In this document: positions 33,602 to 44,829 of the stretch, in pieces
How positions within the stretch are numbered: position 1 is the stretch's first letter
How the letters are laid out: every line of letters begins with the position of its first letter
DNA from: Carettochelys insculpta
Lineage: Eukaryota > Chordata > Testudines > Carettochelyidae
Assembly (NCBI RefSeq): GCF_033958435.1
Contig: NC_134160.1
Location: forward strand, 16,293,001-16,357,000
Length of the DNA stretch: 64,000 nucleotides
Direction of reading: 5' to 3'
Notes under the pieces: generated by a model
The model's database searches: none
The model's input: the letters and a program-made list of their open reading frames with translations, nothing else
Told to the model about the DNA's origin: nothing
Program-made: the position numbers and the translations under genes

Positions 33602-34256
33602 GCTGCGTCTACACGTGCACGCTACTTCGAAGTAGCGGCACCAACTTCGACGTTAGGCGGCGAGACGTCGAAGTCGCTAACCTCATGAGGAGATAGGAAT
33701 AGCGCCCTACTTCGACGTTCAACGTCGAAGTAGGGACCGTGTAGATGATCCGCGTCCCACAACGTCGAAATTGCCGGGTCCTCCATGGCGGCCATCAGCT
33801 GGGGGGTTGAGAGATGCTCTCTCTCCAGCCCCTGCGGGGCTCTATGGTCACCGTGGGCAGCAGCCCTTAGCCCAGGGCTTCTGGCTGCTTCTGCGGCAGC
33901 TGGGGATCTATGCTGCAGGCACAGGGTCTGCAACCAGTTGTCAGCTCTGTGTATCTTGTGTTGTTTAGTGCAACTGTGTCTGGGAGGGGCCCTTTAAGGG
34001 AGCGGCTTGCTGTTGAGTCCGCCCTGTGACCCTGTCTGCAGCTGTGCCTGGCATCCCTATTTCGATGTGTGCTACTTTGACGTGTAGACGTTCCCTTGCT
34101 ACGCCTATTTCGATGTTGGGCTGAGCAACGTCGAAGTTGAACATCGACGTTGCCGGCCCTGGAGGACGTGTAGACGTTATTCATCGAAATAGACTATTTC
34201 GATGTCGCAACATCGAAATAAGCTATTTCGATGTTGGCTGCACGTGTAGACGTAGC
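33602..34256 (-). mobile_element. Foldback MITE C
   Basis: Exact duplication CTAGA (33597-33601, 34257-34261). Ends GCTGCGTCTACACGTG and, inverted, GCTACGTCTACACGTG. Same family as B in the opposite orientation, 200 bp away. The shared middle reads on the minus strand. Confidence 0.9.
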
Positions 34257-34516
34257 CTAGATGTCACAGTGAGCCTTAAAGAGCAGCAGATTGGAGAAAG
34301 GTGGTAGATTCCCTGGTAAACAAGGAAGACCAAGCTGGAACTTGAGAAGAGTGGAACACTGGTTGGTGGTATCTGTGGCTAGAGTAGTTTTCGTCAACAA
34401 GCATGTCTTGTTTGGGGCGAACTTTGATTCCAGCTACCAGCCCAGGGCCCAGCTACAAGAATACATTTGTTATTTTTACTCATTTTTAAGCCTGGCCTTT
34501 GTGTTGCCCTTGCACA

Positions 34517-36444
34517 TGTAACCCTTCTATTAATGCCAGATGCCTGCCAGAAGGGCCGGGTTCAACTCTTGTAGGGTTTTTCTGTCAAGGATACAACCAA
34601 CCGGCTCGAGCCCCCACCCAGTGGCCTGGGACAATTTCATCCCCGTGCTGGGTGCCTGTAAGGCAGTTCTCCCCCCTGCACCCCGCAAGCACAGAGTCTG
34701 AGATAGAAATGGCTTGTTTAATGACCGTAACCTACCCCAAGGTTACAGTGACAGATGCAGTATATCTCAGCACAGAAGAGACAAAACCCCTTTTACCCAG
34801 ATACCATCCCCATATGCAGTAGAACCCAGTCTCTTGATGGGGCTCTTGGCCCTTTACCCCACACACAGTTACAGGGTGTACCTTCTGCAGTGCAGTCCCA
34901 AACCCAAAGCCCCCAGATACATCACCAGGGCAGTACTAGCTGTCCACTTGTCTGCAGCCTCCCCCCGCTGCCACCAGCAGTCGTCCACCACCACTCCTAC
35001 CAGCCGCCCACCCATTGCCATCATCTGCTGTGGCTGCCTGCCAGTCACCATCATCCACCACTCCTCCTACCAGCTGCCTACTGGTGCTTGGGATCACGCT
35101 AAGGCAGAACCCCGTGATTTCAGCTGCATGTAGCCTCAGCTACCATTCTGTGATTTCAGCACTTGGTAGCTCTAGTGGGGGGTTTCACAAACACCCTAGT
35201 ATCTACCTCTTCACAGGTGGGGAGCATTGGTCAAGCCAGGCTTATAGCTATACAGCCAAGGCATAGGTAGGGCCAAAGCACACAGCAAACAAGCTCAACC
35301 AATACACCTTCTCTCCTCTCTTACAATATTTTAAACCAGGGAGCCCTGTGTAATCAATGTCTTATGCAGCTATGGCAACTGCCCTGTCCCCCAGAACAGC
35401 CCAGAGCATTGGTGAGATCTCACAACTCCCGCACTAAGTGTCAGCTTAAACTGTGATTTTACAACTACATGTTTACAATAGACCAAATCTCATGGCTTAC
35501 TTGCTACCCATTAGGCTTTGCCTGAAAAGGTATCACACATGCACACCTTTGCATTCTCATGCATATGATCTCTGGCAGACACATTCCTCCCAGCCTTCAG
35601 CAGCATTGCGTTCTCCTGCTCCCCATTCCCCACACTACCAAAGGCAGGGGAACTGCTGCTGCCCCCCACTTGAGCAGCCCACCTCCTCATCCAGCAGCTG
35701 CTGCATCCTCACCCCCCAGGAAAGGTAAGGGGCTTCTGAAAGCGGCGGTTGGGCCCCCTCCACAGGCCTCCTCCTGTGGAGTGGCCTGGGAGGGGTGAGT
35801 TTGGGCAGAGCCCTTCCTTTCCACCGGGGCTCCAGAGGGGTGGCTGCATAGCCAGGGGTGGGGTGTTAGGGTGTGCCCCTGCCCCACCCCTGCAGCCACC
35901 CCCCCTTACTGCCCCCCCACCCACACCCAGCCGCCGCTGGGGGCCCCTCCTCCACCTAGGCCCCCTTCTAACCAGCTGCCCCTTCCTTCTCCCCCTGGTT
36001 TCCTGAGGGCTCTGCAGCAGCTGCTGTGGGCCCCCCCCCCCTCCACCCTCAGGCGCACGTGGGCACCCCCCCCCATTTCCACCAGGTTGGCTGTGCCCAC
36101 GCCCCCTTCCACCCCCCCTTTATTTTTCACTTCACCCAAGCCCCACCCCCCCACCACACACACACACACACACACACAAACTTCAATTCCCCACGTCCCA
36201 GTGCAGAAAAGGAGCCATCTTACCATCTTGTGCTGGGAGCAGCGGCCATCTTAGGTTTCACCTTCCCCTGACCTCACTGCCCTCGCTCTGCCCTTCCCCC
36301 ACCTGACTGGGTCCTCAGCCCGGCCGGTGGGGGAGGGGCAGCCACGCCTCCACCCTTCCTTCCACTCCACTCTCCTCCCCTCCCCCGCTCTCTCTTAAAG
36401 GCCCCACGCCCAACAAACTTCCCCCATCTTATAAACCCACCACC
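34517..36444 (+). other. 5' UTR / promoter region of LINE copy 2
   Basis: A 1.93 kb leader. Relative to copy 1 it has a (CA)n tract at about 36154-36178 and an extra CAC/CCA-rich block at about 34975-35095. It is C-rich on the sense strand from about 35700. TATAAA lies about 16 nt before the ATG, too close to be a promoter for this ORF. The first bases (TGTAACCC) look LTR-like, but no CA-ended partner is present. Confidence 0.7.
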
Positions 36445-39353
36445 ATGACCCCCACACCCGCCGGAGGGTCATCCGGTGACCCCCTCCTCCCTCGTCTTCC
36501 ACTGTCACCCCTCCCACCCCCGAAACGGCGGCCCACTCATCCAGGGCCACCCAAGATTCTGCTGCCATGTCGGCTGAGGGCGCGGGCGCAGGCTCCGGGG
36601 CTCCCACCACCTCCGCCACGGCGTCCTCCAGCAACCTGGCCCCAAACCCACCCCCCCCAAAAGGGCAGGAAGGGCCAGGGGAAAAGGAAGGGCAAGAGCC
36701 CCGCCCGGAAGGCTAAACCCCCCGTGGCGGGGACTCTCCCCCCGGCTGCCCAAGCATTCACCGCAGCCTCCCCTTCTCCCCTTCCCCCTGCTCCCTCCAC
36801 CACCCCTGGGGGCCCCGACATCTCGGCCCCCAGGTCGTATGCCCAGGCGGCGGCCGCCGCCCCGCACCCTGCTCCTTCCGCCTCCGCCAGGACTACCATC
36901 CCTGACGGTCGCGGCCCCTTCCCCGCGCTCACCAGGAGGCACGGGGTCCGCTGCCTCCTGGTGGCTGCCTCGCCCCACGTGGAAACCTACGTGCGGGCGT
37001 TGGCACGGGTGGTGGGGTCTGCGGCCGTGGTGGCGGCCTCCCGGATGTTCGGGAAGATCGTCTTCTTCCTGGCTTCGGAAGCCGCCGCCCAGGAGGCGGT
37101 GGAGAGGGGCCTGGCGGTTGGGGGCGTGCACGTGCCCCTGGAGCCGCTGGAAGACCTGGGCGTGCGGGTGGTGTTCTCGTCCGTCCCGCCCTTCCTTCCC
37201 AACGCCGCCCTTCTGCCTTTCCTCACCGCCCTGGGCCGGCCTTTGACGGTCCTGAGTCCCCTCCCCCTAGGCTGCAAAGACCCCGCCCTCCGGCACGTGC
37301 TCTCATTCCGCTGGCAGGCCCGAGTCCAACTGCCGCCGGCGGCAGCCCAGGGCGGGGTGGCCCAGGAGGGGACTATACTGGTGCCCCATCAAGGGGCCCA
37401 GTACCGGGTCTTCTACACCCTGGGGGAGGCCCGGTGCTTTGGGTGCCGGGCGGCAGGGCATGTCCGGAGGGATTGCCCCCTGGCCCGGCACGAAGAAGAG
37501 GAGCCCGGGACCTCCTCCGACCCGGGGGGCGTCAGCCACGAGACCGGCAGCGCCCCGACCGCGACAGGCCCTGGGACCGCCCCTCCTCTTTTAGGCCCGG
37601 ACGGATCCATCGCCGCTCGGGCGTCGGAGGGCGCCCGGCAGCATGGTGCCGGGAGAGAAGAAGCGGGCGCCGGCGCCCGAGCGGGCACAAAAGCCGGGCC
37701 CGTGGAGGAGAGGGAGGCAGGGCCTGCGGCAGGACCAAAAGAGGGCCCACCCCAGGGCGGGTCGCCCCTCTCCCTCGCCGCCCCACCCCCCTCCTCCCTC
37801 CCTCCCTCCTTGTCGGCCCTATCCCCTGGCCCCTCCTCCTCTACTGCCCAGCCCGCCTCCTCGGAGGACTGGGTATTGGTGGGGGGGAAAAGGAAAAAAG
37901 GGGGTGCGCGCGTCCGGCACCCCACCCCGCCGGAGGACGGGGTGGAGGTGCCACGCAAGGCACCCAAGAGATCTGCCAGCCCCGCTCCACCCGCCGAACC
38001 CTGGCTACCAATCATCTGCCGGGGGTGACGGAGGTTGCCGCCGCGGCGGCCGAGGAGATTAACACCCCCTTGGCCCCGGAGCCAGAGCCAAAAGAGGCCG
38101 AGATGGCCCGCCCCGTGCCCGCGCCCTCCTCTGACACCCCTCCGGCCGCTACCCAGGCGGCTGTAATGGAGCGCCCGGAGGAGGTGGCTCCCGGCCTCGC
38201 CCTCCTCTCGCAGGAGGTCGAGGCCCTGGGCCTCACCCCGGTGGCCCTGGACATGGAAGGCCTGCTATTAGAGGCCTGTGGGCCACCCACGGACTCTCCC
38301 CCACCCCTCCCACTTTCCCCCACCCCTCCCACCAGCGCTCCCTCACTTGCCACCTCCTTCCGCCCTGAGCTGTCTCAAGGGGCAACCCCTCCCTCAACTA
38401 GGGACGACCCCCCGGCGGAGGTCGGCCAGCCCCCGGACGCCCCAGGGGAATTAGGGCTCCCCTTGCACCCCCTCTTCGTCCCCGCAACTGAAAACCCCGA
38501 TACCCTCTCCCCCGACCTGCCGGCGACTCCCGCTGAGAGTGGCGGCACGTCAACCTCTACCCTGCCATTGCCTGAGGAAGCCCCCCTCCTGGAGACCTCC
38601 TTGGCCCGTATTTCCGCCCTTGCTCCCACCTTGGCCTCACTGCTTGCCACCCCCGCCATACCCCTTCCCGGCCAATGCCCCACTCCAGAACCCGCAATCC
38701 CCCCCACTCTAAACCCTCCCCTTCCTCCTCCCCCCCCACTTCTTCCTTTCCCTCCCCCACATGACCCCTCTCTTCCCCCACTGATCTCTACCTCCCCTGC
38801 CCCCATACCTCCCCCTCCCTTTTACCCCTGCCCACTCATACCTGTCCCCGAGGACGTAACCCCTCAGGAGGCCCCTCTTGCACTGCCCTCTCCCAGCACT
38901 TCCGGGGCTGCTCTCCCTCCGCCGCCCTCATCCCTCCCAAACTTAGGCCCCAGTCCCTCCCCCAAGCTCTTCTCTGGCCAGGGGGCCCAAGAGAACGCGA
39001 GGCCGACGGGTTCTCAAGACCCCGAGACCTCGGCACCCCACGCGCTGGCGGGTGAGATGCGCCAGTTCTTGGAGGACGTTCGCGGCTCCAAGAACAAGGT
39101 TACTCTTGCCCTCCAGCGCTGGGGAGATTTTCATTTTGTCCTGGAGTCCGCGAGGGCCCTTCTGAGGGAGGGTAAGGGGACCGGGAAGAGGGACGCCGCG
39201 GTCTACCAACGGGCCCGTGGCTTCCGCGACGCCCTCGTCACCTTTGGCGTGGCTCACGGCTTGCTGCGTGGCCCCACGGGAACCGCCGGCGCTCCCTCTG
39301 GCGAGGATCCTCCCCAGCCCTCCAAATGGCACCGTTCATCTTTGCCACACTAA
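36445..39353 (+). pseudogene. ORF1 (gag-like, CCHC) of LINE copy 2, frameshifted
   Basis: Same protein as copy 1 ORF1. The ATG at 36445 is in a strong context. A 1-nt loss near 36500 puts residues about 17-70 out of frame, and a 1-nt gain in the C run near 36655 restores it at QKGRKGQGKRKGK. A further 1-nt loss near 38000 breaks the frame for good: that reading stops at 38028, and the rest continues in the +2 frame to TAA at 39351-39353. Basic patch near residue 70; globular part about 165-300; zinc knuckle Cys331-Cys334-His339-Cys344 (CFGCRAAGHVRRDC); proline-rich linker; conserved C-terminal helix block from about residue 870. Expected role: RNA binding and particle assembly. All three lesions are in homopolymer-like C tracts. 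Confidence 0.85.
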
Positions 39354-42300
39354 ACGTCAGGGGCTGCGGGTCGGGTCTCCGCAGGTGCCGAGTGCTCTCC
39401 TTCCTCCGAGAGGGCGGGTACTCGGTCACCTTTCTACAGGAGACCCACACTACTCCGGCCGCCGAAGCCAAGTGGCGGCTGGAGTGGGGAGACAGGGTCC
39501 ACTTTAGTCATCTCTCGGCCCAGCGGGCCGGGGTAGTGACCCTGTTCTCCCCAGACCTGCAGCCCGAGGTGCTGGGGAGCGTCGAGGTCGTGCCGGGCCA
39601 CCTGCTGTATCTCCGCGTGCGGGTGGAGGGGCTGCCTCTTCACCTTGTCAACATCTACGCCCCGACACTTGGCCCGGAGAGAACCCCCTTCTTCCAGCAG
39701 GCGGCGGCCTTCCTCGACACCATCGATCCTCACGAGTGCCTGGTCCTCGGCGGGGATTTCAACTGCACCCTCGAGAAGCGGGACCGCACGGGGACCGAGA
39801 AGTGCCAGGCCACTGCGGACGTCCTCAGGGAGCTCATTAACTGTCGCTCCCTGGTGGACGTCTGGCGCAGCCACCACCTGGACGAGGACGCCGGTTTCAC
39901 CTACGTCCGGGTGGTGGGCCATAAATCTGCACACTCCCGGTTGGACCTCATTTACATCTCGCGGCACCATCTCTCCCAGGCCCACGCCTCCAGCGTACGG
40001 CCGGCCCCCTTCTCGGACCACCATCTGGTGGCCGTGAAGGCTTCCCTCTCGCCGGGGAAGCGGGGGTCGGCCTACTGGCATTTTAACAACAGCCTGCTGG
40101 AGGACGTGGGCTTCGTGGCGTCCTTCCGGGAGTTCTGGCTGGCCTGGCGCGAGCAGCGGCACGCCTTTCCCTCGGCACGGCGGTGGTGGGACCTGGGAAA
40201 GGTGCGCGCGCGGCTCTTCTGCCGCGACTATACTCGGGGGGCCAGCCGGCGGCAGGATGCGTTGATAGGGCAGCTGGAACGGGAGGTCCTTGAGCTGGAG
40301 AGGCGTCTAGCCGCCAGCCCCGGAGATCCATCCCTCTGCGGCACGTACCAGGAGAAGCGGGACGAGCTCAGGACCCTCGACGCCCATCGGGCACAGGGGG
40401 CCTTGGTGAGGTCGCGAATCCAACTCCTCTGGGAGATGGACCGCGGCTCCCGCTTCTTCTACGCCCTGGAGAAAAAGAGGGGCGCCCAAAAACATATCCC
40501 CTGCCTTCTGGCGGAGGATGGCACCCCTCTTACTGATCCGGTGGAGATGCGCGAGAGGGCTCGCGCCTTCTACGCCGCCCTTTTCTCCCCGGATCCGACC
40601 GACGCCGACGCCCGCAGGGCGCTCTGGGACCAACTCCCGTCGGTCAGCACGGGCGACCGGGACCGGCTGGAGCTTCCTCTCACTCTGGCCGAGCTCTCGG
40701 AAGCCCTCCGTCTCATGCCCACCAATAAATCCCCGGGCATGGACGGGCTGACCGTGGAGTTTTACCGCGTGTTTTGGGACGTCCTCGGCCCAGACCTGCT
40801 CGGCGTCTGGGCCGAGGCCCTGCAAAGCGGGGTGCTCCCCCTCTCCTGCAGGCGTGCAGTCCTCAGCCTGCTACCCAAGAAGGGGGACCCCCGCGACCTC
40901 AAGAACTGGCGTCCCATCTCGCTCCTCAGCACGGACTACAAGATCATTGCCAAAGCCATCTCCCGTCGCTTGGGGTCCGTGCTGCAGGACATGGTCCACC
41001 CCGACCAGACCTACACCGTCCCGGGCCGCACCATCCTGCATAATTTGTCCCTCGTCCGGGATCTCTTAGAGCTTGGGTGTAGGGACGGCCTGTCGTTCGC
41101 CCTCCTGTCCCTGGACCAGGAGAAGGCGTTCGACAGGGTGGACCACGGGTATCTCCTGGGCACTCTGCAGGCCTTCGGCTTCGGACCCCGCTTCGTCGGG
41201 TTTCTCCGGGTGCTGTACGCTGCCTCGGAGTTCATGGTCAAGCTCAACTGGACCCTGACCGCTCCGGTCAGCTTCGGACGGGGAGTATGAGAAGGCTGCC
41301 CGCTCTCAGGACAGCTGTACGCTCTGGCCATCGAGCCCTTCCTCTGCCTCCTTCGGCGAAGGTTGACGGGTTTGGCGCTTCCAGAGGCAGGGCTGTGGCT
41401 AGTCCTGTCGGCCTATGCCGACGACGTGCTCCTCGTGGTCCAGGACCCGGGAGACCTCGCGCATCTGGAGGCCTGCCAAGCTATCTACTCGGCAGCCTCC
41501 TCCGCCCGGGTCAACTGGGTCAAGAGCTCTGGCCTGGTGGTCGGGACCGGATGGGAGACGAGCCTCCTCCCACCCGCGCTTCAGGCCATCCGGTGGAGCG
41601 CGGGTCTGCTGCTCTATCTAGGCGTCTTTCTCTCTGCCACGCATCCCTCTCCGCTGGAAAACTGGCAAGGCCTAGAGAGCAGGGTCGCTGAGCGGTTGCG
41701 GAGGTGGACAGGGCTACTCCAGTGTCTCTCCCTCCGAGGGAGAGCGCTGGTGTTGAACCAACTAGTCCTGTCCATGCTCTGGCACCGCCTCAGCACCCTG
41801 GTCCCACCCCCCGGGTTCCTGGACCAGCTCCAGAGGTTAATCCTGGAGTTCTTCTGGCCAGGACTGCACTGGGTCCCTGCAGGGGTACTCCATCTCCCCC
41901 CGGAGGAGGGGGGACAGGGCCTGACCTGCACGCGCACTCAGGTCCATGTCTTCCGCCTCCGGGCCCTGCAGAGGCTTCTCAACACCAACAGTGCAGATAG
42001 TCCGGCGTGGAGCACGCTGGCGCACGCTTTCCTCCGCCGTTACCGAGGGCTCCGATGCGAGCGGCAGCTCCTCTATTTATCCTGCAGAGACCGTCCGCGA
42101 GGCCTCTTGGAGCTGCCGGCCTTCTACCAGGACCTCCTCCGCACTTGGCGGCTGCTCGCAGCCTCCAGGTCCTTAGGGGCCACCGTGGGAGAAGAGCTCC
42201 TCGCGGAGCCCCTGCTACACAACCCCCACCTTCGTGTGCAGGCGGTGGAATCTCGCACAGTGCGCCGGAGGCTGGTCCTAGGTGGAATCACCAGGGTCGG

Positions 42301-43252
42301 AGACCTCCTGGACTACGAGCGGGGGCACTGGATGGAGGCCCCGGCGCTCGCCCAGCGCATGGGGCTCTCCGACCTACACTCCCCCTGTCTCGTACTCCGG
42401 GAGGTGAAGACTGCCCTGCCCTCCACCGCTCACAGTTACCTCAGCCGGGTCCTGCGAGAGGGTGCACCCCGCCCCCCTCCCACTCCTAGCCCTCCGGACC
42501 TCTTTGTGGGCCCCCGGCTTCGCGATCCTGCCTGCCCCCCTCCCCCCCATCACCTCAGCCGGCTGCACACTTTCCAGCCGGTCCCCTTCCGAACCGCGCC
42601 TCGACACCTTCTGTATGCGCTTGTGCTTCACACGCTCCACTTCCCCACCCTCGTGTCCCGCCCCGATCACAAATGGCGGGACCTCTTGCTGTCATCGGAG
42701 GGTGGGGAGCCCCGGTGGGCCGGCCTCTACTCCACCTTGGTCCCGCGGCCCGCCAGGGACATCAGCTGGAGAATCCTCCACGGAGCGGTGAGCACGGGCG
42801 TGTACCTGGCGCGGTTCACCCCCATCCCGGACACCTGTACCTTTTGCGGCACGAGGGAGAACCTGGCGCACATCTACATCAAGTGCGCCAGGCTGCAGCC
42901 CCTCTTCCGGCTCCTCCAGAACCTCCTCTTGAGGTTCTGGCTGCACTTCTCCCCACACCTTCTCATCCTCTCACACCCTATCCGTGGCCCCACAAAGTCG
43001 CGGGACCTCCTCGTCAGCCTCCTCCTGGCCACGGCCAAAATGGCCATTTACAAAACCATGGAGAGGAGGCTGGCAGGGGGGGTGACCTGCGACTGTGGGG
43101 CCTACTTCCGTTCCTCCCTCCGCTCACGAATCCGAGCAGAGTTCCTCTGGGCGGCGTCCACCAACTCCCTGGACGCCTTTGAGGAACGGTGGGCGCTGTC
43201 CGGGGTCCTCTGCTCGGTGTCCCCCTCTGGCTCCCTCATTTTAAACATTTGA
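39326..43252 (+). pseudogene. ORF2 (endonuclease-reverse transcriptase) of LINE copy 2, single premature stop
   Basis: A 1,309-codon frame including the stop, broken once by TGA at 41288-41290 (codon 655). Downstream, the same frame stays open to 43252. Endonuclease 1-240: Asn10, Glu39, Tyr111, Asp144, Asn146, Asp207, Asp231, His232 all present. RT about 460-760: NKSPGMDGLTVEFYR; LLPKKGDPRDLKNWRPISLL; Asp597 in SLDQEKAFDRVDH; the stop falls where GV-R-QGCPLSG is expected, on the conserved Arg; YADD catalytic box at 697-700. C-terminal zinc finger Cys1171-x2-Cys-x7-His-x4-Cys1187. The endonuclease nicks the target and the RT copies the LINE RNA from the nick. The TGA fits C-to-T decay of a CGA codon. 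The start ATG lies 28 nt inside ORF1, in the -1 frame. Confidence 0.92.
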
Positions 43253-43395
43253 CCCTCACTCCCGCTCCTGGTTTTTCTTTCGTTGTCCCCCGTACTTACT
43301 TGGAACCGGGCTGTTTTTAATGGGTCCCCTCTCATCGTGAGAGGGGCCTTGCAGCCGTGGGCAGGCTACGCCTGCCCACTCCCCCAGCATCCAAT
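43253..43395 (+). other. 3' UTR of LINE copy 2 with two perfect hairpins
   Basis: Short 3' UTR. Hairpin 1: CCCCTCTCA (43326-43334), loop TCG, TGAGAGGGG (43338-43346). Hairpin 2: GTGGGCAGG (43357-43365), loop CTACG, CCTGCCCAC (43371-43379). Both stems are 9 bp without mismatch. In several LINE clades a 3' stem-loop is the RT recognition site; that role here is inference. Confidence 0.8.
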
Positions 43396-44829
43396 AGGTA
43401 CATACATAATCAGAGGTCATGCCATAATACATTGACATTCTTGCTTGGACATATGCAATATCTACCATTTATTACAGAAGTGACCAGTAGATACTAATCC
43501 CAGACTCAAAGGCTTCCTGGAGCCAGAGGGAAGGCAGAGTAGATTGCCTTTTAAAAGAGCATTTAAGCCTGGAATCTCAGGAATGTTGCATTTGAGCTTC
43601 CCATGCCTCTTTAGATTGTCTGCCTTATTTCTGTTCACCTCCCCTCCTACTCCCCACAGGGGCTGGAGACCCCCTGCAACTGCAGCACTGAAGTTAAGAT
43701 GAGAATGACAATAACATGATCTTTAAAGCACTTCTCCATGCTCACCCTTTGAGCCCATATTAAGTACAGTGGGATTTTCACTGAGCATTGGGAAGTTAGA
43801 TGACTGTTTCCTTGGGAGCTGACACCACTCCAGAAAAGAGCCCCTGGGGGAAAACTAATGAAGGACAGCTAGTTATTAGGGCATCAGGCTACACCGCAGT
43901 GATTCATGAGCAACAATAATTAACTTCCTGTTTTGAAAACCTTGTGTTAGTGCCCACAGCAGGCTCAGACCTGGGGCATCTAGATCTTATTACACATTCC
44001 TCTGCAATCTGAGCTAAAAGCCTGCTTAGTGCTGTAGCGGGGACTCATCTTTCACTGTGTAAGTGGTTGAGATGCCACTACGTGGGACAGTGAACCACAC
44101 TTAGGTGTGTGATTTACACTCGCACCATTGAAGCGCCTTCTCTTTCAGACACTGCCCGATGCAGACACACACAGGCAGAAACCAGGCAGCTGGATTTCTT
44201 GGGTGATGAGAGATCTGCTCTTACATCAGAGGGAAACCCGGAGTCCTGCAGATCTTTTCTCCAGCTTCTCAGCAGGGCTTGTGGATCACACCCCTGTTTG
44301 TGCCATGCTGCTCCATGGACGCCCTGCTTTGCCACAAGTGTCTCGTCCAGCCCTGCCTGGACCTGCCCATTTCTCAGGCTGCATTGCATGCTATTTGGAC
44401 AGTGTCTGGGCAGCCCTCTGCACTGCCAGAGACGCAGCGCTGGGGGATTGTGAAAAGGCATTTGATTAGCTGTGCATTTAATGTCCGCGCAGAAGAATCT
44501 GCTTTGTGCCCCCTGCAGTGGGGAACCCAGCTCAGTGAGGAGCGATGCACTGAGTCCCCGGCATGAATGAGGCATGTGAAGCACAGCAGCAAAGAGCTGT
44601 CCTTGTGGGTAAGCTGGCGATGTAAAGCTCCAGGTGATTTTCCTTGGCCCTTGCTATGTGTAGTGAGGGACTCCTGCCCGCGTGAGCAGGCTGGCTCCTC
44701 ACACCCCAATACGAGGCTATTGCTTCTGTCTCACACAAAATGTGGCACTTTCCTGGGTTTTCAAATCCATGTGATTCCAAAGTGAGGCTCTTTTAGCTTA
44801 CTTGTGGCAAACCTGCCTTCCGTACGGGG
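43396..44829. other. Unassigned
   Basis: No gene recognised. Short open frames around 44109-44580 overlap on both strands without domains. Confidence 0.3.

Larger units (their letters stand above)
34517..43395 (+). mobile_element. Tx1-like non-LTR retrotransposon, copy 2, apparently full length
   Basis: 5' UTR 34517-36444, ORF1 36445-39353, ORF2 39326-43252, 3' UTR to about 43395. The 5' end is set by loss of homology with copy 1. The 3' end is my estimate, just after the second hairpin; no poly(A) or simple-repeat tail is evident, and no target duplication could be paired with the 5' flank. Lesions: three 1-nt indels in ORF1 (two compensating) and one nonsense codon in ORF2. It is therefore young but probably immobile. 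Confidence 0.88.

Noticed and set aside
36427..36433. TATAAA just upstream of the LINE ORF1 ATG as a promoter
   Set aside because: Only about 16 nt before the ATG, so no room for a transcript leader, and the homologous 5' UTR extends 1.9 kb further upstream.
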